This document shows, piece by piece, positions 7,199 through 15,268 of a stretch of DNA of 36,804 bases. The DNA lies in contig JBGSJO010000129.1 of the NCBI GenBank assembly GCA_041741895.1, positions 1 through 36,804 of the forward strand, given 5' to 3'. The translations under genes were made by a program, and so were the position numbers. Below the pieces are notes generated by a model that did no database searches, had not been told where the DNA came from, and saw only the letters and a program-made list of their open reading frames with translations. The DNA comes from Allopontixanthobacter sp041741895 (GTDB taxonomy: Bacteria; Pseudomonadota; Alphaproteobacteria; Sphingomonadales; Sphingomonadaceae). How positions within the stretch are numbered: position 1 is the first letter of the stretch; every line of letters starts with the position of its first letter.

Positions 7199-8164
7199 CT
7201 ACCGCCGTTCGAAGGCTTTCAGACCGGTGCCCAGAGTGTTGTCGGCAATCTCCAGCCGGGCACCCGACCAATCTGCTACGAAAATGGTGTTGCGGCGAAC
7301 CGACGGCGCGAGCCGCGCGTCATTTCCGGCAATTTTCAACCCGTCGGAACTGTGCAACTTGCCCTCTGCGCCCACGGCGATGAAGGCGGAATAATTTTCC
7401 TTGCTCTGCCCCTGGACGAACCAGTTGTTGGTGATCTGGCCCTCGGCCCCGGCGGGCAGGTCGATCATGTAATTGGTTTCCTGCCCCGCGCTGTCGTCGA
7501 AGCTGGAGGACGCGATTTCCACGCGCGCGGCGCGGGCTTTCACATAATGGCCGCCCCTGCCTTTCTCGAACCGGCTGCGGGTTACGCGCAGATGGCCGTA
7601 ATCGCCGATATAGATCGAATGGGCGCAGCCGCCTGATCCCTCGCAGGTGCCGAGGCCGGAGAAGGTGGATTTGTCGATCACGATCCGGCTGCTGCGGTCA
7701 TCGCCCGTCAGGATCCCCTGCTGGCTGTCGGTGAACCAGCTCTGCGCTACGGTCAGATTGCCATGTTCCAGCCGGATGCCCGCGCCATTGAAATCGGGCA
7801 CGGCCATGCCGCGAAATACGATCCCCGAGACACTGGCTTCGCGGCCCCGAAGGACCAGTGCTGCCTTGCCTTCGCAGGTTACACTGTCAAAAATCACGTT
7901 GCCCGGTTCTGCGGCGAGAAAGGCTACTGCGCCCGCGGTCTGGACCGCGCATTGGCGGTAAGTGCCGGGCGCGATGGCGATGGTGCCGCTGCCATTGCCG
8001 ATGGCGTTTACGGCCTGCTGCAACTGGTTGAAGGCCTGTCCGGTCTCAGTCACCGTAAAAGGCGCGCCCGATTGTGCGGCGGCAAAGGTGGCGGACAAGG
8101 CCAGCGCAGCAGCGGCCACGGCGATCAGCGGACGGCGAATGGGCTTCTTCATGGCTTCTGGCAT
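7199..8164 (-). CDS. Secreted right-handed parallel beta-helix protein
   Basis: A 321-residue exported protein. Its N-terminus (MKKPIRRPLIAVAAAALALS then ATFAAAQ) is a clear signal peptide. After it come a run of short repeats of the beta-helix kind, such as GIRLEHGNLTVAQSWFTD, GHLRVTRSRFEKG, ARVEIASSSFDD and GQITNNWFVQ. These resemble pectate-lyase-like or NosD-like coil repeats, in which each turn stacks on the next. Such proteins often bind or cut polysaccharides, but no catalytic residue can be assigned here. Two start codons are possible, 8164 and 8152; the second gives the more typical signal peptide, and neither has a strong ribosome-binding site. The substrate is unknown. Confidence 0.75.
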   Translation of the reverse strand: MPEAMKKPIRRPLIAVAAAALALSATFAAAQSGAPFTVTETGQAFNQLQQAVNAIGNGSGTIAIAPGTYRQCAVQTAGAVAFLAAEPGNVIFDSVTCEGKAALVLRGREASVSGIVFRGMAVPDFNGAGIRLEHGNLTVAQSWFTDSQQGILTGDDRSSRIVIDKSTFSGLGTCEGSGGCAHSIYIGDYGHLRVTRSRFEKGRGGHYVKARAARVEIASSSFDDSAGQETNYMIDLPAGAEGQITNNWFVQGQSKENYSAFIAVGAEGKLHSSDGLKIAGNDARLAPSVRRNTIFVADWSGARLEIADNTLGTGLKAFERR

Positions 8165-8247
8165 AACAGGCCAGAGTTAAGGTTCGACCAACGTGTTGGC
8201 GATGTCTCTTGCCGGGACAAGGTCTTGGCGGACCGTTCCCACCATCT

Positions 8248-9000
8248 TCACACCCAGCCTAGCCCAGCGGCCAGCAAGCCCCCCAGATGCGCGCCACCAT
8301 GCGCCAGCATCGCCGCTTCGAGCCCGCGCTGGCGGTAGAGCCAGCCGAACCCCAATGCCGGGATCAAATTGCCCGCAAAGACGGCGGCGATCAGCCAAGC
8401 GGGCGGATTGATCAGCAGCATGAACAGAAGCCCGAAATGCCCAGCTGCAAACAGCGCAGCGGCGCCCAGATTGGCCAGCCAGAAGCCACTGCCGGGCTTT
8501 GCGCCCAGCCGCAGGGCGAGGACCATCAGGCCGCTCAGCACGCCCCACCGCGCGATCAGTTCTTCGCCAATTCCGCCATAAGTCAGCCGGGTGATCGCCG
8601 CGACTGGCAGATCGGGCGCGTCGGTAAATGCCGCTGCCGTGGCCCGGCCATAGATCACCAGGATCGCCGCAGAAACCCCGGCTACAAAAGCCGCTGGTCC
8701 GATGGCGCGGCGCAGAGGGGTCTGCCAGTCGGCCCTGTTCAACAGTGCTGACAGCACCGGTGCGCCAAGTCCCGCACGCGGAGCGGCCCACCAACCGAGC
8801 ACGACGAAGCCGATGATCAGTACAGTCGGCTGGATCATCAACATAAAGCGCGGCACTGATATCCCTCGCGGCAGCGCCTGTTCAAGCGGGGTAAAAGCCA
8901 ATGTGGCGACCGAGGCCAGTCCGAGGGTCAGCAGCAGCGCCAGCAGTCGCCGATCACGCGGCGCGGGGGTGGCGCCGGAGATTGTCTTAGCTTCAGGCAT
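8248..9000 (-). CDS. CPBP-family intramembrane metalloprotease
   Basis: A 250-residue multi-pass membrane protein of the CPBP (CaaX protease/bacteriocin-processing, also called Abi) family. The three conserved motifs are visible: EELIAR in GIGEELIARWG (EExxxR), FAAGHFG (FxxxH), and a final histidine region AMLAHGGAHLGG. At least six hydrophobic helices surround them, beginning with LLALLLTLGLASVATLAF. Family members cleave prenylated or membrane-embedded substrates; the substrate here is unknown. I chose ATG 9000 rather than the upstream in-frame ATG 9027 because it overlaps the end of the preceding RHH gene (stop at 8993-8995), giving translational coupling. It is the last gene of the SPFH-RHH-CPBP operon. 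Confidence 0.88.
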   Translation of the reverse strand: MPEAKTISGATPAPRDRRLLALLLTLGLASVATLAFTPLEQALPRGISVPRFMLMIQPTVLIIGFVVLGWWAAPRAGLGAPVLSALLNRADWQTPLRRAIGPAAFVAGVSAAILVIYGRATAAAFTDAPDLPVAAITRLTYGGIGEELIARWGVLSGLMVLALRLGAKPGSGFWLANLGAAALFAAGHFGLLFMLLINPPAWLIAAVFAGNLIPALGFGWLYRQRGLEAAMLAHGGAHLGGLLAAGLGWV

Positions 9001-9193
9001 TACCTGTTTCCTTTGGTGGGCGGCCACGCTTGGCAGGTTCGCCTGCCGCCACTCTTACCCCGCGCCGGGCCAAAGCCTCGCGCAGCAGCATTTCGATCTC
9101 CGCATTGGCCGATCGCAATTCAGCCGCCGCCAACCGCTCGATCGCGGCATGGACTGCCGGATCGAGGCGGAGGGCAAAGGCTTTTTTGGACAT
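8993..9193 (-). CDS. Ribbon-helix-helix DNA-binding protein with C-terminal AT-hook
   Basis: A 66-residue protein. Residues 4-10 (KAFALRL) fit the beta-strand of an Arc/MetJ-type ribbon-helix-helix fold, with helix A at about 12-28 and helix B at 31-44 (AEIEMLLREALARR). The tail carries KRGRPPK at residues 55-61, a good match to the AT-hook, which binds the minor groove of AT-rich DNA. The gene sits between the SPFH gene (18-base gap) and the CPBP protease gene (overlap). The likely role is repressor of its own operon, acting at the AT-rich inverted repeat in the SPFH promoter; that is inference. It could also be an orphan antitoxin-like protein, but no toxin gene is adjacent. Confidence 0.82.
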   Translation of the reverse strand: MSKKAFALRLDPAVHAAIERLAAAELRSANAEIEMLLREALARRGVRVAAGEPAKRGRPPKETGNA

Positions 9194-9211
9194 CGCGCTG
9201 CCTGCCCGCGC

Positions 9212-10135
9212 TCAGTAAAGCGAGCCGGCGTTGACCACCGGATGCGTTTCGCGTTCGCTGCACAGCACGACCAGCAGGTTGGAAACCATCGCCGCCCGGC
9301 GTTCGTCATCCAGTTCCACGATCCCGTCCGCGCTCAGCTTGTTGAGGGCATCCTCGACCATGCCGACCGCGCCCAGCACGATCTTGGCCCGCGCTGCGAT
9401 AATCGCGTCGGCCTGTTGCCGCTTGAGCATCGCGCTGGCGATTTCGGAGGCATAGGCCAGATGGGTCAGGCCCGCTTCGTCGACCACGATGCCCGCCACT
9501 TCCAGCCGGTCGTTGAGTTCTTCCAGCAATTCGCGGTTGATCACATCGGCTCCGCCGCGCAACGTTACCGCCTCGCCCTCGAAATCGTCATAGGGATGGC
9601 GCGCACCGACTGTCCGCAGCCCTGCCTCGATCTGGATACTGACGAATTCCTTGTAATCATCGACATCGAAACTGGCCTGCGCAGTGTCAGCCACGCGCCA
9701 CACCACATTGCAGGCGATTTCGATCGGATTGCCGCGCAAATCGTTGATCTTCACGCGGTCGGAATGGACGTTGTGCGCCCGCGCGGAGATTTTCTTGCGC
9801 ATCATCCACGGCCAGATCCAGCGCAGACCCTCGGTCCGCTCGCTGCCCCGATATTCGCCGAACAGGGTGATGACCGCCGCCTGGTTGGGCTGAATCATGA
9901 AAAACCCGCTGGCGATGGTCGAAACGACCAGAAGCGAGCCGACCAGCGTGCCGGCAAACATCAGCTTATCCGCCTTGGCCGCGCCATTGGGCGGCGCACC
10001 GCCGATCACCGTCCAGAGCGCCAGCCCCGTGACGACCAGCAGGACCAGCAGCAGCACATACCCACTATAGGTGGTCGATCCGCGTTCGCGGCTGATATTC
10101 ATCTTGCCTTTGTGGCCCCTGTTTTCTTCCGGCAC
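9212..10135 (-). CDS. SPFH (band 7/stomatin-like) domain membrane protein
   Basis: A 307-residue protein with two N-terminal hydrophobic segments, roughly residues 24-44 (YVLLLVLLVVTGLALWTVIG) and 58-80, followed by an SPFH domain. The domain begins FFMIQPNQAAVITLFGEYRG and contains GLRWIWPW, NPIEIACNVVWRV and the alanine-rich helical region ending RQQADAIIAARAKIVLG. SPFH proteins assemble into rings at the membrane and often partner with membrane proteases. The start is GTG 10135: AAGGAG at 10143-10148 lies seven bases upstream, while ATG 10102 has only a weak site. It heads the operon with the RHH regulator and CPBP protease. Confidence 0.88.
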   Translation of the reverse strand: MPEENRGHKGKMNISRERGSTTYSGYVLLLVLLVVTGLALWTVIGGAPPNGAAKADKLMFAGTLVGSLLVVSTIASGFFMIQPNQAAVITLFGEYRGSERTEGLRWIWPWMMRKKISARAHNVHSDRVKINDLRGNPIEIACNVVWRVADTAQASFDVDDYKEFVSIQIEAGLRTVGARHPYDDFEGEAVTLRGGADVINRELLEELNDRLEVAGIVVDEAGLTHLAYASEIASAMLKRQQADAIIAARAKIVLGAVGMVEDALNKLSADGIVELDDERRAAMVSNLLVVLCSERETHPVVNAGSLY

Positions 10136-10142
10136 AATCAAA

Positions 10143-10148
10143 CTCCTT
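10143..10148 (-). promoter_or_regulatory. Ribosome-binding site fixing a GTG start
   Basis: AAGGAG on the minus strand, seven bases before GTG 10135. It is the best Shine-Dalgarno match around the SPFH gene and favours the GTG start over ATG 10102. Confidence 0.75.
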
Positions 10149-10158
10149 CGGATTAAAT

Positions 10159-10195
10159 ATGATATCATCATTATATCATGGAAAGAGATTGTCAA
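10159..10195 (-). promoter_or_regulatory. Promoter and AT-rich inverted-repeat operator of the SPFH operon
   Basis: On the minus strand TTGACA (10190-10195) is followed after 14 bases by TATAAT (10170-10175). Both hexamers are perfect but the spacing is about three bases short; an AATGAT lies at the usual 17 bases. Overlapping the -10 is a 21-bp imperfect palindrome at 10159-10179, with 7-bp arms ATGATAT and ATATCAT around a 7-base centre. It includes the perfect ATGATATCAT. Size and ATGATA half-site resemble the classical Arc operator. The likely binder is the RHH/AT-hook protein of the same operon (inference). A TTGAC also occurs at 10204-10208 in the recQ stop region. Confidence 0.6.
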
Positions 10196-10204
10196 CCGAA
10201 ACCG

Positions 10205-12043
10205 TCAATAACGCCGGATCACCGCCAGAAACGCGTCCCCATAGGCCTCCAGCTTCTTCGCGCCGACACCGCCGATCTTGCCCAGTTCACCCAGGTCGGA
10301 CGGCCGCGCGCTGGCCATTTCGCGCAAGGTGACATCGTGGAAAATGACATAGGGCGGCATTTGCGCCTCTGCCGCCAGATCGCGCCGGAGATCGCGCAGC
10401 GCTTCGAACAGGGGGTCACCGACCGGGTTGGCCACATTGATACCTTGTTTGCGGCCGCGCTCGCGCCTTGGCGGAAGGACAATTTCGACCGATTCATCGC
10501 CCTTCAGGATCGCACGCGCATTGCCGCCCAGCGCCAGCCCGCCATGTTCGGTAGAAATCAGCGCGCCGCGGGCCTGCAGCGCGCGCGACAGCGGTTGCAG
10601 AAGCGCCGCCTCGTCCCCGCTGACAATGCCGAACACGCTCAATTGGTCATGCCCGCGCTGGCGCACGCGTTCATCGGCATTGCCGGTGAGCACTTTCTGG
10701 ATATGGCCGAAACCGAAACTCTGCCCGGTGCGGTACACTGCCGACAGCAGTTTTCGCGCGATTTCGGAAGTATCGGCGACCTTGGGCGGGCTCAGGCAAT
10801 TGTCGCAATTGCCGCAGGCTTCCGGCGGGCTTTCGCCGAAATGCCGCAGCAGGATGGCGCGGCGGCAGGTTGGCGCCTCCACCAACATTGCCAATGCATC
10901 CAGCCGGGTGCGTTCGCCCCCGCGCCTTTCCTCCGGCGTTTCGCTCAGTCGCTGGCGGGCCTGCGCGAAATCGCCCGCGCCCCACAGCATCACTGCGGTT
11001 GCCGGATCGCCGTCGCGGCCCGCACGGCCGGTTTCCTGATAATAGGCTTCGATCGACTTGGGGATCCCGGCATGGGCGACGAAGCGCACGTCGGGCTTGT
11101 CGATTCCCATTCCAAACGCGATCGTGGCGCAAATCACCATATCCTCGCTCGCCACGAATGCCGCCTGGTTGGCGCTGCGCACTTCTGCCGGCAGGCCGGC
11201 GTGGTAGGGCCGCACGGACCGGCCGGTTGCCTTGGCCAATTGCTGGGCCAGCGCCTCCACCTTGCGGCGGGTTGGCGCATAGACGATGCCGGGGCCGGGG
11301 ATTTCGGCGATCAGCCGCTCGATCTGCTTGGCCGCGCTGTCCCGGTGGCGGATGGTATAGCGGATGTTGGGCCGGTCAAAACCCGCGATGATCATCCCGT
11401 TTTTGGGGATGCCCAGCTGCGCTAGGATATCGGCGCGGGTGTGTTCGTCCGCAGTTGCCGTCAGCGCCAGCCGGGGCACCTTGGGGAAAGCATCCATCAG
11501 CGGGCGGAGCTGACGGTAATCGGGGCGGAAATCATGCCCCCATTCGGACACGCAATGCGCCTCGTCGATGGCAAACAGGGCGATCGGCGCGCTATTCAGC
11601 ATATCGCGAAAACCCGGTTGGCTCGCCCGTTCCGGCGCGACATACAGCAGATCGAGCTGGCCCGCGCGAAAGGCGTCCATCGTTTCGCGCCAATCGGCAT
11701 CGGCGCTGGTCAGGGTGGCGGCGCGGATGCCGTTGGCGCGGGCAGAACGCAATTGATCATGCATCAGCGCGATCAGCGGCGAGATCACCACACAGGTCCC
11801 GGGCATCATGGTGGCGGGCAATTGATAGGTCAGCGATTTGCCCGCGCCGGTCGGCATTACCGCCAGCGTCGATTTGCCGGCCAGGACCCGCTCCATCACT
11901 TCGGGCTGGCGGCCGCGAAATTCGTCGAAGCCGAAGATGCTTTTCAGCCGGACCCTGGCATCGTCCAACGACAGCGATTGTTGCAAAGCTGGGGATTGCT
12001 CTGGGACATTATCGGGCCGGGGATAAGACTGGGGGTCGTGCAT
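10205..12043 (-). CDS. recQ: ATP-dependent DNA helicase RecQ
   Basis: A 612-residue 3'-5' helicase of recombination and fork repair. In order: Walker A MPTGAGKS (residues 63-70), the DEAH box in AIDEAHCVSEWGHDFRPDY, motif VI region YYQETGRAGRDG, the RecQ zinc site starting CRRAILLRHFGE and ending CGNCDNC, a winged-helix region, and an HRDC domain at the C-terminus (residues ~530-605). All parts of a full-length RecQ are present. The start is uncertain: ATG 12043 or 12055 lie just before the conserved region. An upstream ATG 12127 has a GAGGAG nearby but would add low-quality sequence. The stop is 10 bases from the SPFH promoter -35 element. Confidence 0.93.
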   Translation of the reverse strand: MHDPQSYPRPDNVPEQSPALQQSLSLDDARVRLKSIFGFDEFRGRQPEVMERVLAGKSTLAVMPTGAGKSLTYQLPATMMPGTCVVISPLIALMHDQLRSARANGIRAATLTSADADWRETMDAFRAGQLDLLYVAPERASQPGFRDMLNSAPIALFAIDEAHCVSEWGHDFRPDYRQLRPLMDAFPKVPRLALTATADEHTRADILAQLGIPKNGMIIAGFDRPNIRYTIRHRDSAAKQIERLIAEIPGPGIVYAPTRRKVEALAQQLAKATGRSVRPYHAGLPAEVRSANQAAFVASEDMVICATIAFGMGIDKPDVRFVAHAGIPKSIEAYYQETGRAGRDGDPATAVMLWGAGDFAQARQRLSETPEERRGGERTRLDALAMLVEAPTCRRAILLRHFGESPPEACGNCDNCLSPPKVADTSEIARKLLSAVYRTGQSFGFGHIQKVLTGNADERVRQRGHDQLSVFGIVSGDEAALLQPLSRALQARGALISTEHGGLALGGNARAILKGDESVEIVLPPRRERGRKQGINVANPVGDPLFEALRDLRRDLAAEAQMPPYVIFHDVTLREMASARPSDLGELGKIGGVGAKKLEAYGDAFLAVIRRY

Positions 12044-12173
12044 GGCGCAGTCCATGGCAGATGCACGCCGGGGGGTGAATGCCCTGCACCCCGATTGGCG
12101 GTGGAGAATTGGTATTTGCCCCGCCATAGGCTCCTCGCTAGAAGGCAGCGGCAACTTTCGGGAGAATATTTTT

Positions 12174-12494
12174 ATGAACAAGATCACTACACTCGCCTTC
12201 GCTTCGCTTTCCGCGCTGGCGCTGGCCGCTTGCGGCAGCTCCGACGATGCATCGGTCGAGTCGGAAGCCGATACCGTTGAAATGCCCGCCAACGATGCGA
12301 TGGAACCGGTGGTAGAAGAACCCGCTGCCGATCCGGATGCCAATGCGGTTGAAGCTGCAACCACAAACCCGGGCGAAACTGTCGAAAACGAGGCCGATGC
12401 TGCGGGGAACGCGGCGGCGGCTGCCGCAGCAGAAATTCAGGCGATGACGGGCAGCACACCCACTGCTCCCAAGACACCCGCAGCGCCCAATTGA
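12174..12494 (+). CDS. Small Ala/Glu-rich lipoprotein
   Basis: A 106-residue protein with a lipoprotein signal peptide, MNKITTLAFASLSALALAAC, and the lipobox LAAC with Cys20 as the lipidated residue. The mature part is acidic and of low complexity (many Ala, Glu, Asp and Pro), without a recognisable domain, so it is probably disordered. GGAG at 12161-12164 lies nine bases before ATG 12174, which fixes the start although the frame is open further upstream. It is transcribed divergently from recQ and is followed by a strong terminator. Function unknown. Confidence 0.8.
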   Translation: MNKITTLAFASLSALALAACGSSDDASVESEADTVEMPANDAMEPVVEEPAADPDANAVEAATTNPGETVENEADAAGNAAAAAAAEIQAMTGSTPTAPKTPAAPN

Positions 12495-12535
12495 ACCAGA
12501 CGCTGAAAATTTGAACCTTTCGGCAAACAGATGGA

Positions 12536-12570
12536 AGCGGGCGAATCGTGATAGCGATTCGCCCGCTTTT
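12536..12570 (+). terminator. Intrinsic terminator between two lipoprotein genes
   Basis: A perfect 13-bp stem, AGCGGGCGAATCG (12536-12548) with CGATTCGCCCGCT (12555-12567), a 6-base loop, then TTTT. It separates the two small lipoprotein genes into different transcripts. Confidence 0.9.
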
Positions 12571-12600
12571 CCTTTTCATCCATCACGCTATGGTGGCGAA

Positions 12601-12813
12601 ATGAAACGGATTGTGGCTCTCGCATCGATTTTCATGATGGCGGCCTGCGGCCAGGCAGATAATGATCCCGGCCCCGGCGGGGTGACCGTGGGCGAAGCGC
12701 GGGCGCTCGACGAAGCGGCTGAAATGCTCGATGCGCGCCAGCTTCCGCCGGAGCCGGAAATGCCTGAAACGGAATCGTCTCCATCTTCCGAAGGCCCGGC
12801 GCAGACAGATTGA
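12601..12813 (+). CDS. Small lipoprotein
   Basis: A 70-residue protein with the signal MKRIVALASIFMMAACGQ; Cys16 in MAAC is the predicted lipidation site. The remainder is acidic and proline-rich with no known domain. The frame opens upstream into the terminator at 12511, so the ATG at 12601, which starts the signal peptide, is preferred. The ribosome-binding site is weak. It is 52 bases upstream of the acyl-CoA dehydrogenase gene and may be cotranscribed with it. Function unknown. Confidence 0.7.
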   Translation: MKRIVALASIFMMAACGQADNDPGPGGVTVGEARALDEAAEMLDARQLPPEPEMPETESSPSSEGPAQTD

Positions 12814-12865
12814 ACATCCCCAAATACGCCCGCCTGCACATCAGCGGGTCAAATAGGACAGATTA

Positions 12866-14038
12866 ATGGCCAGTACCGGTATGGACTCAGAGATTTTTGG
12901 CCAGTTCATCGACCAGCTGAAACGCTATGTCCGCGAACGGTTGATCCCGGCAGAAGCCGGTGTCATCGCCAATGACCGCATCCCGGATGATCTGATCGAT
13001 GAAATGCGCGAAATGGGGCTCTTCGGCCTGACCATGCCGGAAGAATATGGCGGTTCGGGCATGAATGTGCCGCAATATGTCGAAACCATCCGCGTGCTCA
13101 GCTATGCGCTGCCGGCCTATCGCTCGATCGCCTCGATCAATCTCGGGATGGTCTGTTCGGCATTGAAACATTCCGGCACGCCGGAACAGAAAGCCGAATG
13201 GCTGCCCCGACTTGCCGCCGGTGAAATCGCCTGTTTCGGCCTGACCGAACCCGGTTCGGGTTCCGACAGTGCGGCGATGGCGACCACCGCCCGGCGCGAA
13301 GGCAATGGCTATGTCCTCAATGGTTCGAAACGCTACATCACCAATGCGCCGCATGCCAAACTTGGGTTGATCATGGCGCGCACCAACCAGGAAGCCCTGC
13401 CCAGGAATGCCCATGTCTCCGCCTTTCTGGTGCCGATGGACAGCCAGGGCATTTCAGTCGGCAAGCCGGACAGGAAGATGGGCCAATCGGGCAGCCAGAT
13501 TGCCGATATCTATCTCGACGAGGTGAAATTGCCCGGCAATGCGCTGCTCGGCGGGGAAGAAGGCAAGGGCTTTGCCACCGCGATGCAGAGCCTCGACAAT
13601 GGCCGCCTGTCGGTGGGGGCGGCCGCCACCGGCTATGCCCAGCGTATTCTCGACACCGCACTGCGTTATGCCAGTGAACGCAAGGCGTTTGGCGAACCAA
13701 TCGCCAATTTCCAGCTGATCCAGGCGATGCTAGCGGACAGCAAGACGGAAATCTACGCCGCCGAATGCATGTTGCGCGACGCGTCCGAAAAGGCCGACAA
13801 GGGCAAGGCGATCATCGAAGCGGCCAGCGCCAAGATGTTCGCATCGGAAATGTGCAACCGGGTGGCCGATCGCTGTGTCCAGATCCACGGCGGCGCGGGC
13901 TATCTGGCGGAATACGAGGCCGAGCGATTCTATCGCGACAGCCGGATCTACACCATTTACGAAGGGACCACCCAGATCCTGCAACTGGTGATCGCCAAGA
14001 ATATGCTGCGCGAATTTGCCGCAGGGGCGGCTGCCTGA
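12866..14038 (+). CDS. Acyl-CoA dehydrogenase
   Basis: A 390-residue FAD-dependent enzyme that makes the 2,3-double bond of an acyl-CoA thioester. Family signatures are CFGLTEPGSGSDSAA, the FAD-contact region KMGQSGSQIADI, the helix QIHGGAGYLAEYEAERFYRD, and IYEGTTQI with the catalytic base Glu366. AGGA seven bases upstream supports ATG 12866. It is the first enzyme gene of a three-gene run with a CoA-transferase and a thiolase, which suggests degradation of a specific carboxylic acid. The chain length or branching of the substrate cannot be read from the sequence. Confidence 0.93.
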   Translation: MASTGMDSEIFGQFIDQLKRYVRERLIPAEAGVIANDRIPDDLIDEMREMGLFGLTMPEEYGGSGMNVPQYVETIRVLSYALPAYRSIASINLGMVCSALKHSGTPEQKAEWLPRLAAGEIACFGLTEPGSGSDSAAMATTARREGNGYVLNGSKRYITNAPHAKLGLIMARTNQEALPRNAHVSAFLVPMDSQGISVGKPDRKMGQSGSQIADIYLDEVKLPGNALLGGEEGKGFATAMQSLDNGRLSVGAAATGYAQRILDTALRYASERKAFGEPIANFQLIQAMLADSKTEIYAAECMLRDASEKADKGKAIIEAASAKMFASEMCNRVADRCVQIHGGAGYLAEYEAERFYRDSRIYTIYEGTTQILQLVIAKNMLREFAAGAAA

Positions 14039-15265
14039 ATGTATCAGTTGCTGTCAGGCCTGTCGGTGATCGAAGTTTCGAGCTTCGTCGCATCCCCCAC
14101 TGCCGGTCTGTACTGCGCGCAAATGGGCGCAGAGGTGATCCGGGTGGACCAGATCGGCGGGGGCCTCGATTATGATCGTTACCAGCTGACCGAAGAAGGC
14201 CGGTCCCTGTCATGGGAAAACCTGAACCGCGCCAAGAAGAGTGTCGCGCTGGATCTGCGGTCCGCCGAAGGGCGCGAATTGGTGGTGGAACTGGCGCGCA
14301 AGACCGGCCAGCTGATTACCAATGTGCCCGAACAAAGCTTTCTCTCCCATGACCGGCTGGCCGAAGTGCGCGGGGACATGATCACAGTGCGGATCATGGG
14401 TTGGGGCGACGGGCGCCAGGCAATGGATTTCACCGTCAATGCCGCCAGCGGCTATCCGCTGATGAACGGGCCGGAGGAATGGGACCAGAACAACGCGCCG
14501 CCCGTCAACCAGGTGCTGCCAGCGTGGGATTTCATCACCGGTGCCTATACCGCTTTCGCGCTGATGGCAGCGCTTCGGCACCGCGACCAGACGGGCGAGG
14601 GCGGCGAAGTGCGCATCCCGCTGGGCGATGTCGCCATCGGCACTGTCGCCAACAGCGGGGCGATGGCTGAAATGCTCTATCGCGGCGGCGATCGACCGCG
14701 CCTCGGCAATGCAATCTGGGGTGCATTCGGCCGCGATTTCCGCAGCCGTGACGGCAAACGCTTCATGGTTGCTGCGCTGACTCACAAGCAATGGGCGGGC
14801 CTGATCGAGGCGTTCGGGCTGGCAGCCGAAATTGCGGGCATCGAAGCGCGCCTTGGCCTCAGTTTTGCGAAAAGTGATCATTACCGCTTCACCCACCGAG
14901 ATGAGCTGTTTGCGTTGTTCCAACAAGCTGCTGACAAGGTGGATTACCCGGTTCTGGCTGAACGGCTGGCAGCGGCAGGCGCGACATTCGAGCGGTATCG
15001 CACCATGCATGAAGCGGCGAACGATCCGCAATTGGTGGGCAAAAATCCGCTGTTCGGCCCCTCGCCCGCCAATCCCAGCGGCTTTGCATATCCAGCTGCC
15101 GGCCCCTTCGCCAATCTGCCATCGCACCCCCGCGCCGATCCGCGCCCCGCGCCCTATCTGGGCGAGCATAGCGAGGAAGTGCTCACCACAATCCTGGGCA
15201 TGGGTTCGGGTGCATTCGGAAAATTGGTCGACGCCGGGATCGTCGCCACCAGTGATAAGGTCTGA
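14039..15265 (+). CDS. Family III CoA-transferase (CaiB/BaiF type)
   Basis: A 408-residue protein of the family that moves CoA between carboxylic acids. The N-terminal LSGLSVIEVSSFVASPTAGL and MGAEVIRVDQIGGG patterns and the block AWDFITGAYTAFALMAALRH are typical; Asp164 in the latter is the predicted catalytic carboxylate that forms the acyl anhydride. The ATG follows the acyl-CoA dehydrogenase stop without a gap (TGAATG), so the two are translationally coupled. It probably activates the acid that the dehydrogenase and the thiolase then process. An alternative family activity is alpha-methylacyl-CoA racemase. Confidence 0.9.
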   Translation: MYQLLSGLSVIEVSSFVASPTAGLYCAQMGAEVIRVDQIGGGLDYDRYQLTEEGRSLSWENLNRAKKSVALDLRSAEGRELVVELARKTGQLITNVPEQSFLSHDRLAEVRGDMITVRIMGWGDGRQAMDFTVNAASGYPLMNGPEEWDQNNAPPVNQVLPAWDFITGAYTAFALMAALRHRDQTGEGGEVRIPLGDVAIGTVANSGAMAEMLYRGGDRPRLGNAIWGAFGRDFRSRDGKRFMVAALTHKQWAGLIEAFGLAAEIAGIEARLGLSFAKSDHYRFTHRDELFALFQQAADKVDYPVLAERLAAAGATFERYRTMHEAANDPQLVGKNPLFGPSPANPSGFAYPAAGPFANLPSHPRADPRPAPYLGEHSEEVLTTILGMGSGAFGKLVDAGIVATSDKV

Positions 15266-15268
15266 CCC

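Noticed and set aside
8702..10156. 484-codon ORF on the plus strand across the SPFH/RHH/CPBP genes
   Set aside because: It is antisense to three genes with recognisable domains and proper starts, and lacks a sensible protein pattern.
8247..10195. Classical toxin-antitoxin or phage-defence reading of the RHH and CPBP (Abi) genes
   Set aside because: The RHH protein is antitoxin-like in size, but no toxin is adjacent. CPBP proteins carry the name Abi historically without defence function being general, and no other defence gene is nearby.
10178..11425. 415-codon ORF on the plus strand, antisense to recQ
   Set aside because: The minus strand encodes RecQ with Walker A, DEAH, zinc and HRDC parts. 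This frame is a shadow.
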